From Ottowia beijingensis (lineage in GTDB: Bacteria; Pseudomonadota; Gammaproteobacteria; Burkholderiales; Burkholderiaceae_C): 64,000 nt of DNA. The notes under the pieces are model-generated. The model was not told where the DNA came from. It saw nothing but the letters and a program-made list of their open reading frames with translations, and ran no database searches. Each line of letters opens with the position of its first letter. Within the stretch, counting starts at the first letter, position 1. Position numbers and translations under genes: made by a program. Shown in pieces: positions 1 through 8,411 of the stretch. The DNA lies in assembly GCF_013423955.1 (NCBI RefSeq), contig NZ_JACCKX010000001.1, forward strand, positions 806,001-870,000, given 5' to 3'.

Positions 1-155
1 TTGCGCGGCTTCGGGATCGGAGTGATGAAGTCAGCTTGGCGGCGCGACTCTTTGATGATTTGCGTGGGCTGACCGGAGCTGTCCAGTTCCCAATGACGCG
101 CAGGACGCGCGTAGGGCGAGTTCAGGATGGGCTGATCGAAGAACGGGTTGGACAT
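1..155 (-). CDS. Helicase-type restriction enzyme, BPTD_3080-like family (N-terminal fragment, runs off the window)
   Basis: Only the first 51 codons are inside the window, starting from the ATG at 155. The translation contains NPFFDQPILNSPY, RHWELDSSGQPTQ and DFITPIPKPRK, which I recognise from memory as the conserved start of the DEAD/DEAH-helicase type III-like restriction proteins annotated as the BPTD_3080 family. These are large ATP-dependent nucleases acting on unmodified foreign DNA. The helicase and nuclease domains would lie to the left and cannot be seen. The start codon is preceded by GGATGAAAGGGGCC, a plausible ribosome site. It lies 8 bp after a truncated hsdM remnant, so this is a restriction-defence corner of the island. 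The family call rests on about 50 residues. Confidence 0.55.
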   Translation of the reverse strand, partial: MSNPFFDQPILNSPYARPARHWELDSSGQPTQIIKESRRQADFITPIPKPR

Positions 156-163
156 GGCCCCTT

Positions 164-505
164 TCATCCTTTGCTGTTTGTCTCTATGGGATGCCCCGGC
201 ATGTGGCGAGCAGCAGTGGCGCGGATCGGGTGAAGCTGCAACTTGTCCAAATTGAGCAGGTACTGGTTGAAGAACGGCAGGCCAATCTTGCGCGCGAGAA
301 AGGAATCTGGATTGGTGCCGCGCTGCCGCCTGGTGGTCAGCTCAGCAAGGACGGCGTGCTTGGTCAATTCGATTTCGCAGCCTCGACGGCGCAGAACAGT
401 GAACGGGAAGATGACCTTACCGCAAGCGGACTGCATGTAGTCGCCGCGCAGCAGGTCTGTAACGGACCTGATGAAAGAAGAGAAAGGTGTGGGCTCGAAG
501 ACCAT
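164..505 (-). pseudogene. hsdM: Type I restriction-modification methyltransferase remnant (HsdM N-terminus)
   Basis: The 113-residue ORF contains FIRSVTDLLRGDY, GKVIFPFTVLRR and TNPDSFLARKIGLPF. These match in order the N-terminal helical domain of HsdM (family pattern [26 protein letters not shown]). HsdM is the adenine methyltransferase subunit of type I systems and is normally about 500 residues. The SAM-binding and NPPF catalytic parts are absent: after about residue 85 the frame degenerates and stops, and a different restriction gene begins 8 bp later. No hsdS or hsdR follows. I read it as a decayed left-over from replacement of one restriction system by another. Confidence 0.6.
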
Positions 506-553
506 GTGACTAAGTGTATCGGGGCGTGCCGCGCCCTCCCTGTCTTCACGCCC

Positions 554-994
554 TCAGGCGGGCGAAGGCAGGCACCACCAAGTCTGCCGGAACGGCATGT
601 TCCCGCCTGGACAATCGCTCTCGATCAAGACACGCTCGTAGCCTGTCAGCAGAACACCGCCCCGGTCGATCTGCAACAGCCGAACCTGCACCAGCCCCGG
701 CAGTGGTCGAGTGCCATCGGGCAACTCAAAGCTGGCGAGCAGTTCGGCACGCCGGTTGCGGTCAGCCACGTGGCTCCACACCGTCAGGCGTCCGACCAGT
801 GCACCGGCGCGCACCGCGTCGGCAGCTACCTTCTGCCCATGGTGACGCAGGCGATACACACGCCACAAGCCGCCCAAGTCGGAATCTGCAGGAGTTTCGG
901 CCAACCCGGCATCGCCGGCCCGTACCCGGTCAGCTTGGACATTGCGATTTCCCAGACCATCAAAGAACGCTTGCGACAGGGTGGGGTTTGGCAT
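554..994 (-). CDS. Hypothetical protein, likely SOS-regulated
   Basis: A 146-residue protein from the ATG at 994 (MPNPTLSQAFFDG). I do not recognise the family. It is soluble, with no signal peptide or membrane segment, and has a central strand-rich part (LWRVYRLRHHGQKV, GRLTVWSHVADRN, LVQVRLLQIDRGGVLLTGYE). The ORF could extend upstream to 1078, but that would cross the LexA box, so the 994 start is preferred. It is divergent from the gene at 1059, and both promoters would fall under the LexA box between them. A longer ORF on the opposite strand over the same bases has a less protein-like composition. Confidence 0.5.
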   Translation of the reverse strand: MPNPTLSQAFFDGLGNRNVQADRVRAGDAGLAETPADSDLGGLWRVYRLRHHGQKVAADAVRAGALVGRLTVWSHVADRNRRAELLASFELPDGTRPLPGLVQVRLLQIDRGGVLLTGYERVLIESDCPGGNMPFRQTWWCLPSPA

Positions 995-1018
995 GGTGCT
1001 TCTTGACGGCCTCCGGTG

Positions 1019-1038
1019 TACTGTGCAAATATACAGTA
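1019..1038. promoter_or_regulatory. LexA binding site (SOS box) in a divergent promoter
   Basis: The 20 bases TACTGTGCAAATATACAGTA match the proteobacterial LexA consensus TACTG-N10-CAGTA, with CTGT-N8-ACAG fully conserved and an AT-rich core. The box is centred about 35 bp upstream of the start at 994 on the minus strand and about 30 bp upstream of the start at 1059 on the plus strand, so it probably overlaps both core promoters. Induction of both genes by DNA damage is an inference. Confidence 0.88.
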
Positions 1039-1058
1039 TCTCTTGAAGGAGTCCGATC

Positions 1059-1346
1059 ATGGACACGTCCCCGAACACTTCTCAATTGACCGCCCTGGAA
1101 GGGATCGTGCGTCGCCTGGTGCAGCAGCACATGATCGCCAACCCGGCCCACGGTGGCCCGGGTCACCTGGATGTGCCTGAGTTGCGCCAACTGATCTTCG
1201 ACGCCCGTGCCTTGTTCAGCGCGGAGGAGCTGGAAGAGATGGAATTCGCGGCAATGGAATACAACGAGGACGGGGTTCACAGCGCGCCGCGCGCCGTTCT
1301 CAGGCCACCGCCGCTGCGTCGAAAGCCTCAGCCTCGGTCAGCCTGA
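1059..1346 (+). CDS. Small hypothetical protein under a LexA box
   Basis: A 95-residue protein starting 20 bp after the SOS box, with AAGGAG (1045-1050) as ribosome site. The first 70 residues are acidic and helical (LEGIVRRLVQQHM, LRQLIFDARALFSAEELEEM). The tail is Pro/Arg-rich and overlaps the end of the convergent SRAP gene by 47 bp, so the true C-terminus may be different. The family is not recognised. Position and SOS box suggest a damage-inducible island gene; no enzymatic motif is visible. Confidence 0.6.
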   Translation: MDTSPNTSQLTALEGIVRRLVQQHMIANPAHGGPGHLDVPELRQLIFDARALFSAEELEEMEFAAMEYNEDGVHSAPRAVLRPPPLRRKPQPRSA

Positions 1347-1962
1347 GCAGTTCCTGGGCCTCGGCCATGGTGCCGGCCAGCCATTGATCGACGTCACTGG
1401 ATTCGATGGGAATCACGCTGCGCTTGTCTTGGCTGTCCGGCGGCAGCTTCGGGTCGGGCTTGTGCATGCGGCTCATCAGCGGGTGGTGGTCAGCGTTGAG
1501 GGTGAGCATGGTGTAGCTCTCGTGCACCTCACCGGTGGCTCGGTCGGTCCAGGTGTTCCACAGGCCGGCCAGACCCCAGGGCGCGCCATCGGCACGGCGA
1601 AAACGCCACCAAACGTTCCTTCCAGTCTCCCAGCAGGGTTCATCGAAGCTGTCTGCCGGGATGATGCAGCGCTGGCCTTTGGCCCAGGGGGTGCGGTAGG
1701 TAGGCTTGGCGGCCAGTTCCTCGGACCGGGCGTTGTTGGTGCTGTAGGGCAGCTTGGCCGACTTGGCGAAGTGCGGGATCAGGCCCCACTGGCCGGCGAC
1801 CAGTTCGCGTGAGTAGGCGGCATCGTGCACGGCGCGCCGGATGAAGACACCCCGGCCGCGAGGGAACACGACTTCATCCCACCAGCGCACCGGGTTGCGC
1901 CCGCCTATGTGCCAGGCACGCTCGATCTCGGCTTCATCGGGGGTGACGTAGCGGTTGCACAT
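1300..1962 (-). CDS. SRAP-domain protein (HMCES/YedK, abasic-site shield)
   Basis: 220 residues. The start at 1962 is chosen because it places MCNRY at the N-terminus: Cys2, exposed after Met removal, is the catalytic residue that forms a thiazolidine cross-link to abasic sites in single-stranded DNA. Further family marks are WGLIPHF, NNARSE (asparagine and arginine of the active site), RCIIPADSFDEPCWE (Glu), TMLTLNADHHPLMSRMHK (active-site histidine) and a short LAGT tail. YedK/HMCES enzymes protect abasic DNA during replication stress and have been called SOS-response associated peptidases. The size is usual for the family. It is convergent with the SOS-box gene at 1059, which supports a damage-response pairing on the island. 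Confidence 0.9.
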   Translation of the reverse strand: MCNRYVTPDEAEIERAWHIGGRNPVRWWDEVVFPRGRGVFIRRAVHDAAYSRELVAGQWGLIPHFAKSAKLPYSTNNARSEELAAKPTYRTPWAKGQRCIIPADSFDEPCWETGRNVWWRFRRADGAPWGLAGLWNTWTDRATGEVHESYTMLTLNADHHPLMSRMHKPDPKLPPDSQDKRSVIPIESSDVDQWLAGTMAEAQELLRLTEAEAFDAAAVA

Positions 1963-2090
1963 GGGGGCATTGTGCGGCGTCAGATTAGACGCGCCGCGGC
2001 TCAAGGCACGCAGAACCTCGACCAATGCAACGACAGCACACCAATCGAACCGCGCCTGGGTCCGAACCCAATCTCAAGCGTTGAAGGCCC

Positions 2091-3784
2091 TCAGTTGCAC
2101 CGAACGGTCTCGCCACCCCAATTTCGTGCCAGCAACTGAGGTTGACATTGCTGACTGCGCACCTCGATCTCGCCCCATGCGGCTCGATAGCGACAGGCCT
2201 TCAACTCAGGCAAGACAGATTCCGCGACTGCGGACTGGCCAACGAGACAGGCGGTCACCTTCTCCGGCGCCTGTGCGCGCCGCCACACCTTGAGCTGCTC
2301 AAGCTGCGGCTCACAGTCGTACAACTGGGACGGAACAAACCATGAGTCGTTGTCCCCAACGAAAGCAGTCTGGCTTGCCGTTGCCGCGTGTTCCGCTGGG
2401 TGGGCTCGTGTGCCTGGCTTGGTCTTGCTGAACTGCCGGACATAGCAGCCGCACCAGGCGTCTGCGGAGCCATCGCCTCCTTGGCGCCGGCAGTTCTCGA
2501 AAATGGCCCGATACCGACCTTGCTCGCGGTCCCCGTCGGCCCAAGCAAGAGGTGAACGCATCTCGGGCGGCATCATGAGCCATTTCCCCAGGTTGGCGGT
2601 AAATCGCCTGGTTTCATTGCTGGTGCAGGCATGGCGTTTGACCAACAGGGAAGCGTCTTGCACTGCGTCTCGTGATTCCGGCAAGGTCATCAGGTCTTCT
2701 TTGCCTCTTTCACAGCGTTGTCGCTCTTCGTGGGAGTCCTTCGCATCGCAGTTCTCCATCATTACCATCCCTACAACGATGCTCGCAACGATCGATTGCG
2801 CCTCTTCGCGCGTGACTTGACCCCGTGCGGCTCGCGCCATGACCTCCTGTTGCCGGCGCACCAGTTGCTGAGTCATTTGCAGCTGGATCGCTTCGACCCC
2901 GAGTGCGGGACACATTTCGCCGAGCTGTCCAAGTGCCTGGTGAAAGTAGGTGCCGTCCCCGCGAATCGGGGGTACTTGGCTGAAGTTGCCTGCATGAATG
3001 GCCGCCATGGCCGCAGGCTGGCGGTAGCCATTGCTGGGCAACGAGGTGCTGACGGTTTCCGGCGCCGAACTCAAGATTCGGGAGGTCATCATGCCTTCCA
3101 TGTGCGAGGCTTTTTCGAGGCACGTGTAGATGGCGAATTGTTCCGAGCGGTTTTCGTTGTTCTGAACCCATTGCGAGCGGCAGCGCTCGACAGCCGCACT
3201 GGAAACCAAACCCAACTGAAGCGCTTGCTCGACCAATGTACGGGGGCAGTAATCGCGATCACGCGGCTGTCCGGGTGTGCTTTCCTGCGCACAACGGCCG
3301 TAGTTGGCAGCACTCCAGTAGCTGAAGCTTCTTAGCCTTGGTGCCTGGGTCGCACCGCGGCACATCGGATGATCCGCATCCAGCGAACACATCCTGGCCG
3401 CCTGATCGGCACTGGCTCTTGGCGTCGCGTTGGTGGAGCGGGAGGCTGAGTCAGCCGACGGGGATTCGGTGCGCCCGACTGCGTGGCAGGCCGCGCCATC
3501 GATGAGGGTCGCGCCATCGATCCTGTCGAGCTGGTACCGGCGCCCCTGTCCGGCGGCAATGCGCCACACATGCGCTCATACTGTCTGCGCGCACTTGCGA
3601 TCAGCGGTAGGTCGACGGAACGCTGTTCCAATCTTGCCAGGTTCTGACTCATGCGCTCGCATTGAGGTGAGCCCGATGCTGCCGCGTTGTGCGCCACGAC
3701 AAGGAGGGACATGATCCCGAATGGCACTGATCGCCAGAGCAACCTTCTCACGGCAACCCACATGAAGTCGACCGTGGCATTCAT
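2091..3784 (-). CDS. Secreted cysteine-rich hypothetical protein (frame broken once near 3430)
   Basis: Two overlapping ORFs read as one protein of about 564 residues. The N-terminal part (start at 3784, MNATVDFMWVAVRRLL) has a hydrophobic segment SVPFGIMSLLVVAHNAAASG that looks like a signal peptide, followed by a short helix and a Pro/Ser/Arg-rich linker. The C-terminal part in the next frame has many cysteines (MCSLDADHPMC, YGRCAQ, CSDxxxC-like spacing near MMENCDAKDSHEERQRCERG, DAWCGCYVRQF, YDCEPQLEQLKVWR), suggesting disulfides in the periplasm. One lost base in the linker explains the split. I do not recognise the family. It sits alone between the SRAP gene and a promoter-like inverted repeat at 3916. 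Confidence 0.5.
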
Positions 3785-3820
3785 GCCCGCTTGACGGACG
3801 CCATACGCAGCGAATCCCAT

Positions 3821-4303
3821 GAGTCACATCCTCTCGATGAGAGTTTGAGTTCTGGTTTCTCGACGCCCATGCAGATGACCACATGGCGCGGCAAACGTGG
3901 ATGCGAAGCAGAATGTAACGAACAAATTGTTCTTGTCAATTGTCGTTATTGGCTCCGCTCATCGGGACGTGCCACCGTAGGTGGAAGGTGCGACAGGTGT
4001 GTGAAGAAGATGTTGCTGGCACCTGCGAATCATGGCCAGGCAAGCCGTCTACCTGCCGCGCGGCCGGCAGACTTCACCTCGCGGAGACTCGGTCAAGGTC
4101 CCCATCAATCCAGAATTTTTCAACCACATATTACCCAGTAAGCACTTGACCCAGTGCTTGCCCCAGGCCCTCGCCAGCGCCCCTGAGCCCCCGCGGCTTT
4201 CTTCCTCCCCGACACCAACGCCCGGCCAGCCCCGCTGCGCCGGGCGTTGTGCCGTCTGCTGGCGTGATGGCCTGTTCCCTCTCATCCCTTTCAAGGAGTT
4301 CCC
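3821..4303. other. Intergenic region, 480 bp, no gene seen
   Basis: No credible coding frame on either strand. It holds an imperfect AT-rich inverted repeat (3916-3948) upstream of the leftward secreted-protein gene, and a 9-bp stem AACGCCCGG (4217-4225) with CCGGGCGTT (4240-4248), without a T-run, upstream of the rightward gene at 4304. The CAAGGAG at about 4289-4295 is the ribosome site of that gene. Confidence 0.5.
3916..3948. promoter_or_regulatory. Imperfect inverted repeat, possible operator
   Basis: The arms TAACGAACAAATTG and CAATTGTCGTTA are near-complementary, differing by two single-base bulges, around a short TTCTTGT centre. The element is far more AT-rich than its surroundings and lies about 130-165 bp upstream of the leftward start at 3784. 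This is typical of a repressor operator or promoter region, but no cognate regulator is identifiable. Confidence 0.35.
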
Positions 4304-4651
4304 ATGTTGACCTGCCCCAACTGCCAATCCACCCGCGTGGTCGAACGCCACATCGGCCGCGACACCGGTGGCGCCCTCGGCACCATCGCCGGCTCTGCCA
4401 CCGGTGTGGCCGCTGCCCTGCGCGGCGCCACCGCCGGCGCCGAAACCGGAGCCGCCGTCGGCCTGATCGCCGGCCCCGTCGGCTCCTCCCTGGGCGCCAT
4501 CGCCGGCGCCTGCGTCGGCGGCCTCATCGGCGGCGCCATCGGCCGCGAAGTCGGCCTGGAGATCGGCCACGCCATCGACACCCATTGGCTCGAAAGCCAC
4601 CAGTGTGTCGTCTGCGGCCACACCTTCACGCCCCGCCTGCAGGTCGCCTGA
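4304..4651 (+). CDS. Small zinc-ribbon protein with glycine-zipper segment
   Basis: 115 residues. It opens with MLTCPNCQSTRVVERH and closes with CVVCGHTFTPR, so a CxxC pair at each end can make a four-cysteine zinc ribbon. Between them lies a long Gly/Ala-rich stretch (GGALGTIAGSATGVAAAL, GAIAGACVGGLIGGAIG) with GxxxG repeats of the glycine-zipper type, probably membrane-inserting. Ribosome site CAAGGAG. Proteins of this form occur next to DUF932 genes in conjugative elements (from memory). A terminator follows at 4688. Confidence 0.7.
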   Translation: MLTCPNCQSTRVVERHIGRDTGGALGTIAGSATGVAAALRGATAGAETGAAVGLIAGPVGSSLGAIAGACVGGLIGGAIGREVGLEIGHAIDTHWLESHQCVVCGHTFTPRLQVA

Positions 4652-4687
4652 TCGATGGCTGTTCTCTTCCCTGTCTTTTCTTGTCTT

Positions 4688-4707
4688 GGCCCTTCGGGGC
4701 CTTTTTT
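4688..4707 (+). terminator. Rho-independent terminator placed directly before the next ribosome site
   Basis: Stem GGCCC/GGGCC with a TTCG tetraloop and six T residues. The run is followed at once by GTATCTGTTGAAGGAG, the ribosome site of the DUF932 gene. It ends the transcript of the 4304 gene or acts as an attenuator. Confidence 0.8.
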
Positions 4708-4730
4708 GTATCTGTTGAAGGAGTATTCCC

Positions 4731-5694
4731 ATGTCCGTAGCCTTAGCCACCCTCACCCCCGCCGAAACCCCTGGCAAACCCTGGGCAGCGACCTGCCCCG
4801 AAGCAACCCCTCGAAGCCTGGGCACGCGCTGCCGGCATGGACTGGCAAATCCGCGAAACCCCGGTGCGCTTTCTCACCGAGCAGGCCGGCTCGCTCGGCG
4901 CCATCCAGAGCTTCGACGAGCAGAAGGTGCTCTACCGCAGCGACACCCAACTGCCGCTGTCGGTGGTGGGATCGCGCTACCAGGTGGTGCAGCCACGCGA
5001 AGTGCTGGAGTTCTACCGCGACCTCGTGGCCGTCTCCGGCTACGAGCTGGAAACCGCCGGCGTGCTCAAGGCCGGGCGCAAGTTCTGGGCGCTGGCGCGC
5101 ACCGGCCAGGAAACCGTCCTCAAGGGACGCGATCTGGTCAAGGGCTACCTGCTGCTGGCCAGCTCCTGCGATGGCAGCCTGGCCACCACCGCCACCCCGA
5201 CCACGGTGCGCGTGGTGTGCCAGAACACCCTTGGCATCGCCCTGAACGGCGCCACCGGCGCCGTCAAGGTGCCGCACTCGACCCGCTTCGACGCCCAGGC
5301 CGTCAAGCAGCAACTCGGCCTGGCCGTCTCCCAGTGGGACGGCTTCATGTACCGCATGAAGACCCTGGCCGAGCGCAAGGTCAAGAGCCACGAGGCGATG
5401 AACTACTTCCTGCAGGTGCTGTGCCACGCCGATGGCCCGGGCGAGCCCCGCATGAAGCTCAGCAACGAGCAGGCCCTGAAGAAGGTGCAGAGCCTGTACG
5501 ACGGCCAGGGGCGGGGTGCGGAAGTCGGCGCTGCCCACGACACCGCCTGGGGCCTGCTGTGCGCCGTCACCGAGTTCGTCGACCACGAGCGGCGTGCCCG
5601 CAGCCCCGAGTACCGGCTCGACAGCGCCTGGTTCGGCCCCGGTGCCCAGCTCAAGCAGCGGGCGCTGGATCAGGCCTTGCAGCTGGTGGCCTGA
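4731..5694 (+). CDS. DUF932 protein (phage/plasmid-like, TIGR03299 type), frame broken near 4806
   Basis: About 320 residues once the break in the first 30 codons is repaired; the intact ORF from 4837 holds 285. Family features are RSDTQLPLSVVGSRYQVVQP, EVLEFYRDLVAV, GYLLLASSCDGSLATTATPT, VRVVCQNTLGIAL and PHSTRFDAQAVKQQL. DUF932 proteins are common on conjugative elements and phages; a role in recombination or DNA processing is suspected but not proven. The start at 4731 has AAGGAG 9 bp upstream. The break sits in a run of four C (4808-4811) and needs two added bases or one removed. It is first in a three-gene recombination block. Confidence 0.82.
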
Positions 5695-5720
5695 AGCGGC
5701 CTGGTATCCACCAACCCATG

Positions 5721-5753
5721 GCCCCGGTAGCCCAAAGGCACCGGGGCTTTTTT
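5721..5753 (+). terminator. Rho-independent terminator abutting the yqaJ-like ribosome site
   Basis: Stem GCCCCGGT/ACCGGGGC around an 11-base loop, followed by TTTTTT and then GTTTCTGAAGGAG, the ribosome site of the next gene. It has the same layout as the 4688 terminator. Confidence 0.85.
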
Positions 5754-5772
5754 GTTTCTGAAGGAGAGCGTC

Positions 5773-6791
5773 ATGAATCCCTTGATTGAATCGACCGGGC
5801 AACCCTCTGCGGTGCCCAAGTCCCGCCCGGCCCTGCGCCTGGTCAAGACCCAGCAACTCAGCCGTGCCGACTGGCTGCAGGTGCGCCAGCAGGGTATCGG
5901 CAGCTCGGATGCCGCGGCCGCCGTGGGCCTGAGCCCGTACAAGTCACCGCTGCAGCTGTGGGCGGAGAAGACCGGACAGGCCCGGTTTCCCGAACCCGAT
6001 CCCCAGGATGACCGCCACCCCATGTACTGGGGCACCTTGCTGGAGCCCATTGTGGCGGCGCACTACACCCGGCGTACCGGGTTGCGGGTGCGCCGCATCA
6101 ACGCGGTGCTGCAACACCCCCAGCACCCCTGGATGCTGGCCAATGTGGACCGCGAGGTGATGGGTTCCCCGGAAGTGCAGTTGCTGGAGTGCAAGACGGC
6201 CGGACTCCACGGTGCCCGCCTGTGGCAGGACGGCGTGCCGGAGTATGTGCAGTTGCAGGTGATGCACCAGCTGGCGGTGACGGGCAAGGCGGCCTGCGAT
6301 GTGGCAGTGCTGATCGGGGGCCAGGAGCTGCGCATTCACCGCATCGAACGCGATGAGACGGTGATCGGGCGGCTGATCGCGCTGGAAGCGGCGTTCTGGC
6401 GCTGTGTCGAGACCCGGCAGGCGCCGCCGGTGGATGGTTCGGAGTCGGCCGAAGCCGCCTTGTGGGCGCTGTACCCGCAGGACGATGGGCAGACGCTGGA
6501 TTGGACGCAGGACACGGAGATGGGGGCACGTTCTCCGATCTGCAGGCGATCCGCCAGCGAATCCAGGCCGCTGAGCTGGAGGAAGCCCGCTTGCGCCAGC
6601 GCATCGAGGAACGGATGGGCGAGGCGTCGAAGGCGGTGTTCGAGACCGGTGAGGTCAGCTGGCGCCGCAGCAAGGACAGCGTGGTGCTGGATACCAGGCG
6701 GCTGTTGCAGGAGCAGCCGGACTTGAAGGAGCGCTACGGCCAGGTCAGGCCGGGCAGCCGGCGTTTCCTGATGAGCGCGTCCAACGAATGA
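5773..6791 (+). CDS. YqaJ-type viral recombinase/exonuclease, frame broken at 6522-6526
   Basis: 339 residues after adding one G to the run at 6522-6526. The YqaJ fold (lambda-exonuclease-like, PD-(D/E)xK) is seen from DWLQVRQQGIGSSDAAAAVG through YWGTLLEPIVAAHYTRRTG, LANVDREV and VQLLECKTAG. The Glu of the helix, the Asp of NVD and the ExK of LECK are the metal-binding residues of the family. YqaJ nucleases resect double-stranded ends for single-strand annealing recombination. The C-terminal helical region carries a coiled-coil-like stretch (LQAIRQRIQAAELEEARLRQRIEER). It starts from the ATG at 5773 after GAAGGAG and sits 13 bp before its partner gene. Confidence 0.85.
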
Positions 6792-6804
6792 AGGAGAAAC
6801 CGTT

Positions 6805-7731
6805 ATGTTGAAAGGCTTGGCCATTACCCCGCCCGTGATCGGGCGGATTTCGATTGGGCGCGTGGTGGAGAGAAACGGCAAGCGCCTGCCGGAGAAGGAC
6901 GATGAGTTCACGCTGACCAGCCAGGTGCAGGGCCTGGAAGGCTGGGTGCGGCATCCGCTGGATGCGGCCTTGCGCAAGGACGCCACCGCGAAGCTGCGCA
7001 GTATTCCGGTGCGGCTGGTGTTCGGAGCGCCGGAGTTGAATCTGCGAGCCAGTTTCACCCTGTTCGATCGCAGCAGCGGGCGGCCCTGGTGTGTCGGAGA
7101 CGGGGAGCGCTGCAAGCGGGTGACGGAGCAGGGGATCGAGAGCTTGCCGTGTCCGACGCCGGTGGCCTGTCCCCTCGGGCAGGACGGGCGCTGCAAGCCG
7201 TATGGGCGGCTGCATGTGCGGGTCATCACGCCCGAGGCGGAAACGGGGGCTGGAGAAGACGATGGGCTGGGGAGCTTTGTGTTCCGCACCACGGGTTTCA
7301 ACAGCATCCGCACGCTGGCGGCGCGGCTGGCTTACTTCAAGGCGGTGTCGGGGGATGCTGGCGTCCTTGCCCTTGATGCTGAGGCTCAGGGGCAAGTCGA
7401 CGACGCTGTCGCACCGCACGCCGATCTACTACGTGGATCTGACGACGCCACCGGGCACCAGTCTGGAGCAGGCGATCGCGCAGGCAGCGGAAGTGGAGGA
7501 GCGGCGCCAGCAGCTGGGCTTCGATCAGTGGGCGCTGGATGAGGCGGCGCGCGAGGGCTATGCGGCCGGAGCGTTCGAGGAGTCAGAGGAAGAGGGGTGG
7601 CTGTGGTGGAGGAGTTCTATCCGGACGAGTCCTCGCAGGACCTGCCGGCACCTCAGGCGAGCCAGGGCATCAAGGCCAAGCTGGAGCGCCGGGTGCAGCA
7701 GGTGCAGCGGTCGGGCGATGGCGCCTCATGA
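6805..7731 (+). CDS. Mobile-element protein, recombination-directionality-factor-like (two frame breaks)
   Basis: 308 residues after repair at the G-runs 7350-7354 (one extra) and 7594-7597 (one missing). The N-terminus (LKGLAITPPVIGRISIG, DEFTLTSQVQGLEGW) resembles the Gp3/RDF-like group found in phages and integrative elements. A cysteine cluster follows (WCVGDGERCKRV, CPTPVACPLGQDGRCKPYG) that probably binds zinc. The tail reads PIYYVDLTTPPGTSLEQAIA, a helical EERRQQLGFDQWALDEAAR and a basic end IKAKLERRVQQVQ. Homologues in conjugative elements carry the uninformative name hydrolase or metal-binding protein. Coming right after a YqaJ nuclease it could be the annealing or DNA-binding partner. 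Gene confidence is high; function is inferred. Confidence 0.75.
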
Positions 7732-8386
7732 AGCTGGTCGTCGGCGGGTCATCAAGACCCGTCGGCGGCGCCGCAGCAGGTGCCTGATGTAGCGCAGCCG
7801 TCTGCGCCACCAACCGAGCTGTTCGCGACGACAGGCCTGGGGGCTGGCGTTTGGATGATCCTGATCGGGCAGCCCGGTGGATTTCGAGCAGGTCGGAGAT
7901 GGTCTGCACGCGCTGCAGAGTTTCCTGCTCCGGAGAGTACGTCAGGAAGTCGCGAAGACAGGCGAGCAGTTTCATGATTGCACCGCCTGATCGGAGGTTG
8001 AGGACGGGATTGCGGACGGTGCGAGGGCATCGTCCGCGGTCCTGGCCTTTGTTTTTGGGAGGCACGGGTGCGTCTGCAGCGGGAGCCGGTCTGGGGCAGT
8101 TGCGGATGCAGTGAACGTACGACAGCGGCTGCGTGAATTTGTTCGCGTAGTGGGCAACGAAGTGATTGCGATTAAAGCCGCCTGCGACGACCTGGATCTG
8201 ATGGATGGGTCGGTTGGCAGCGTGGCGAGGGTGCAGCCTGAGCAGGTCTTGCAGGTCGGTCTGGTCGGCGGCGCTGATGGCCTGGCCGGGTTCGTAGCGG
8301 CGCAGCATGGCGCTGTAGTGCAGGCGTGCCTGGTTCTGGCTGGCGAACTCTCGATCTTCGAGTTTGACAGGAATGGCCGTTGGCAT
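7670..8386 (-). CDS. DUF3223-like protein with a C-terminal extension
   Basis: 238 residues from the ATG at 8386, preceded by AAAGGAG. Residues 1-100 resemble DUF3223: FASQNQARLHYSAMLRRYEPG, DLQDLLRLHPRHAANRPIHQ, VVAGGFNRNHFVAHY and a closing LSYVHCIRNC. DUF3223 occurs in DNA- and RNA-related proteins, but its role is not established. The downstream part from Met at 7975 (MKLLACLRDFLTYSPEQE) could be a separate small gene joined by a lost stop or base, because DUF3223 proteins are often short. The 3' end overlaps the convergent gene at 6805-7731 by 62 bp. Confidence 0.55.
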   Translation of the reverse strand: MPTAIPVKLEDREFASQNQARLHYSAMLRRYEPGQAISAADQTDLQDLLRLHPRHAANRPIHQIQVVAGGFNRNHFVAHYANKFTQPLSYVHCIRNCPRPAPAADAPVPPKNKGQDRGRCPRTVRNPVLNLRSGGAIMKLLACLRDFLTYSPEQETLQRVQTISDLLEIHRAARSGSSKRQPPGLSSRTARLVAQTAALHQAPAAAPPTGLDDPPTTSFMRRHRPTAAPAAPGAPAWP

Positions 8387-8411
8387 GGAAGCTCCTTTGC
8401 ATTGGGATGGA

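Noticed and set aside
191..1006. 271-codon plus-strand ORF over the left edge
   Set aside because: It runs against the HsdM remnant, which matches a known family, and against the SOS-linked gene at 554-994.
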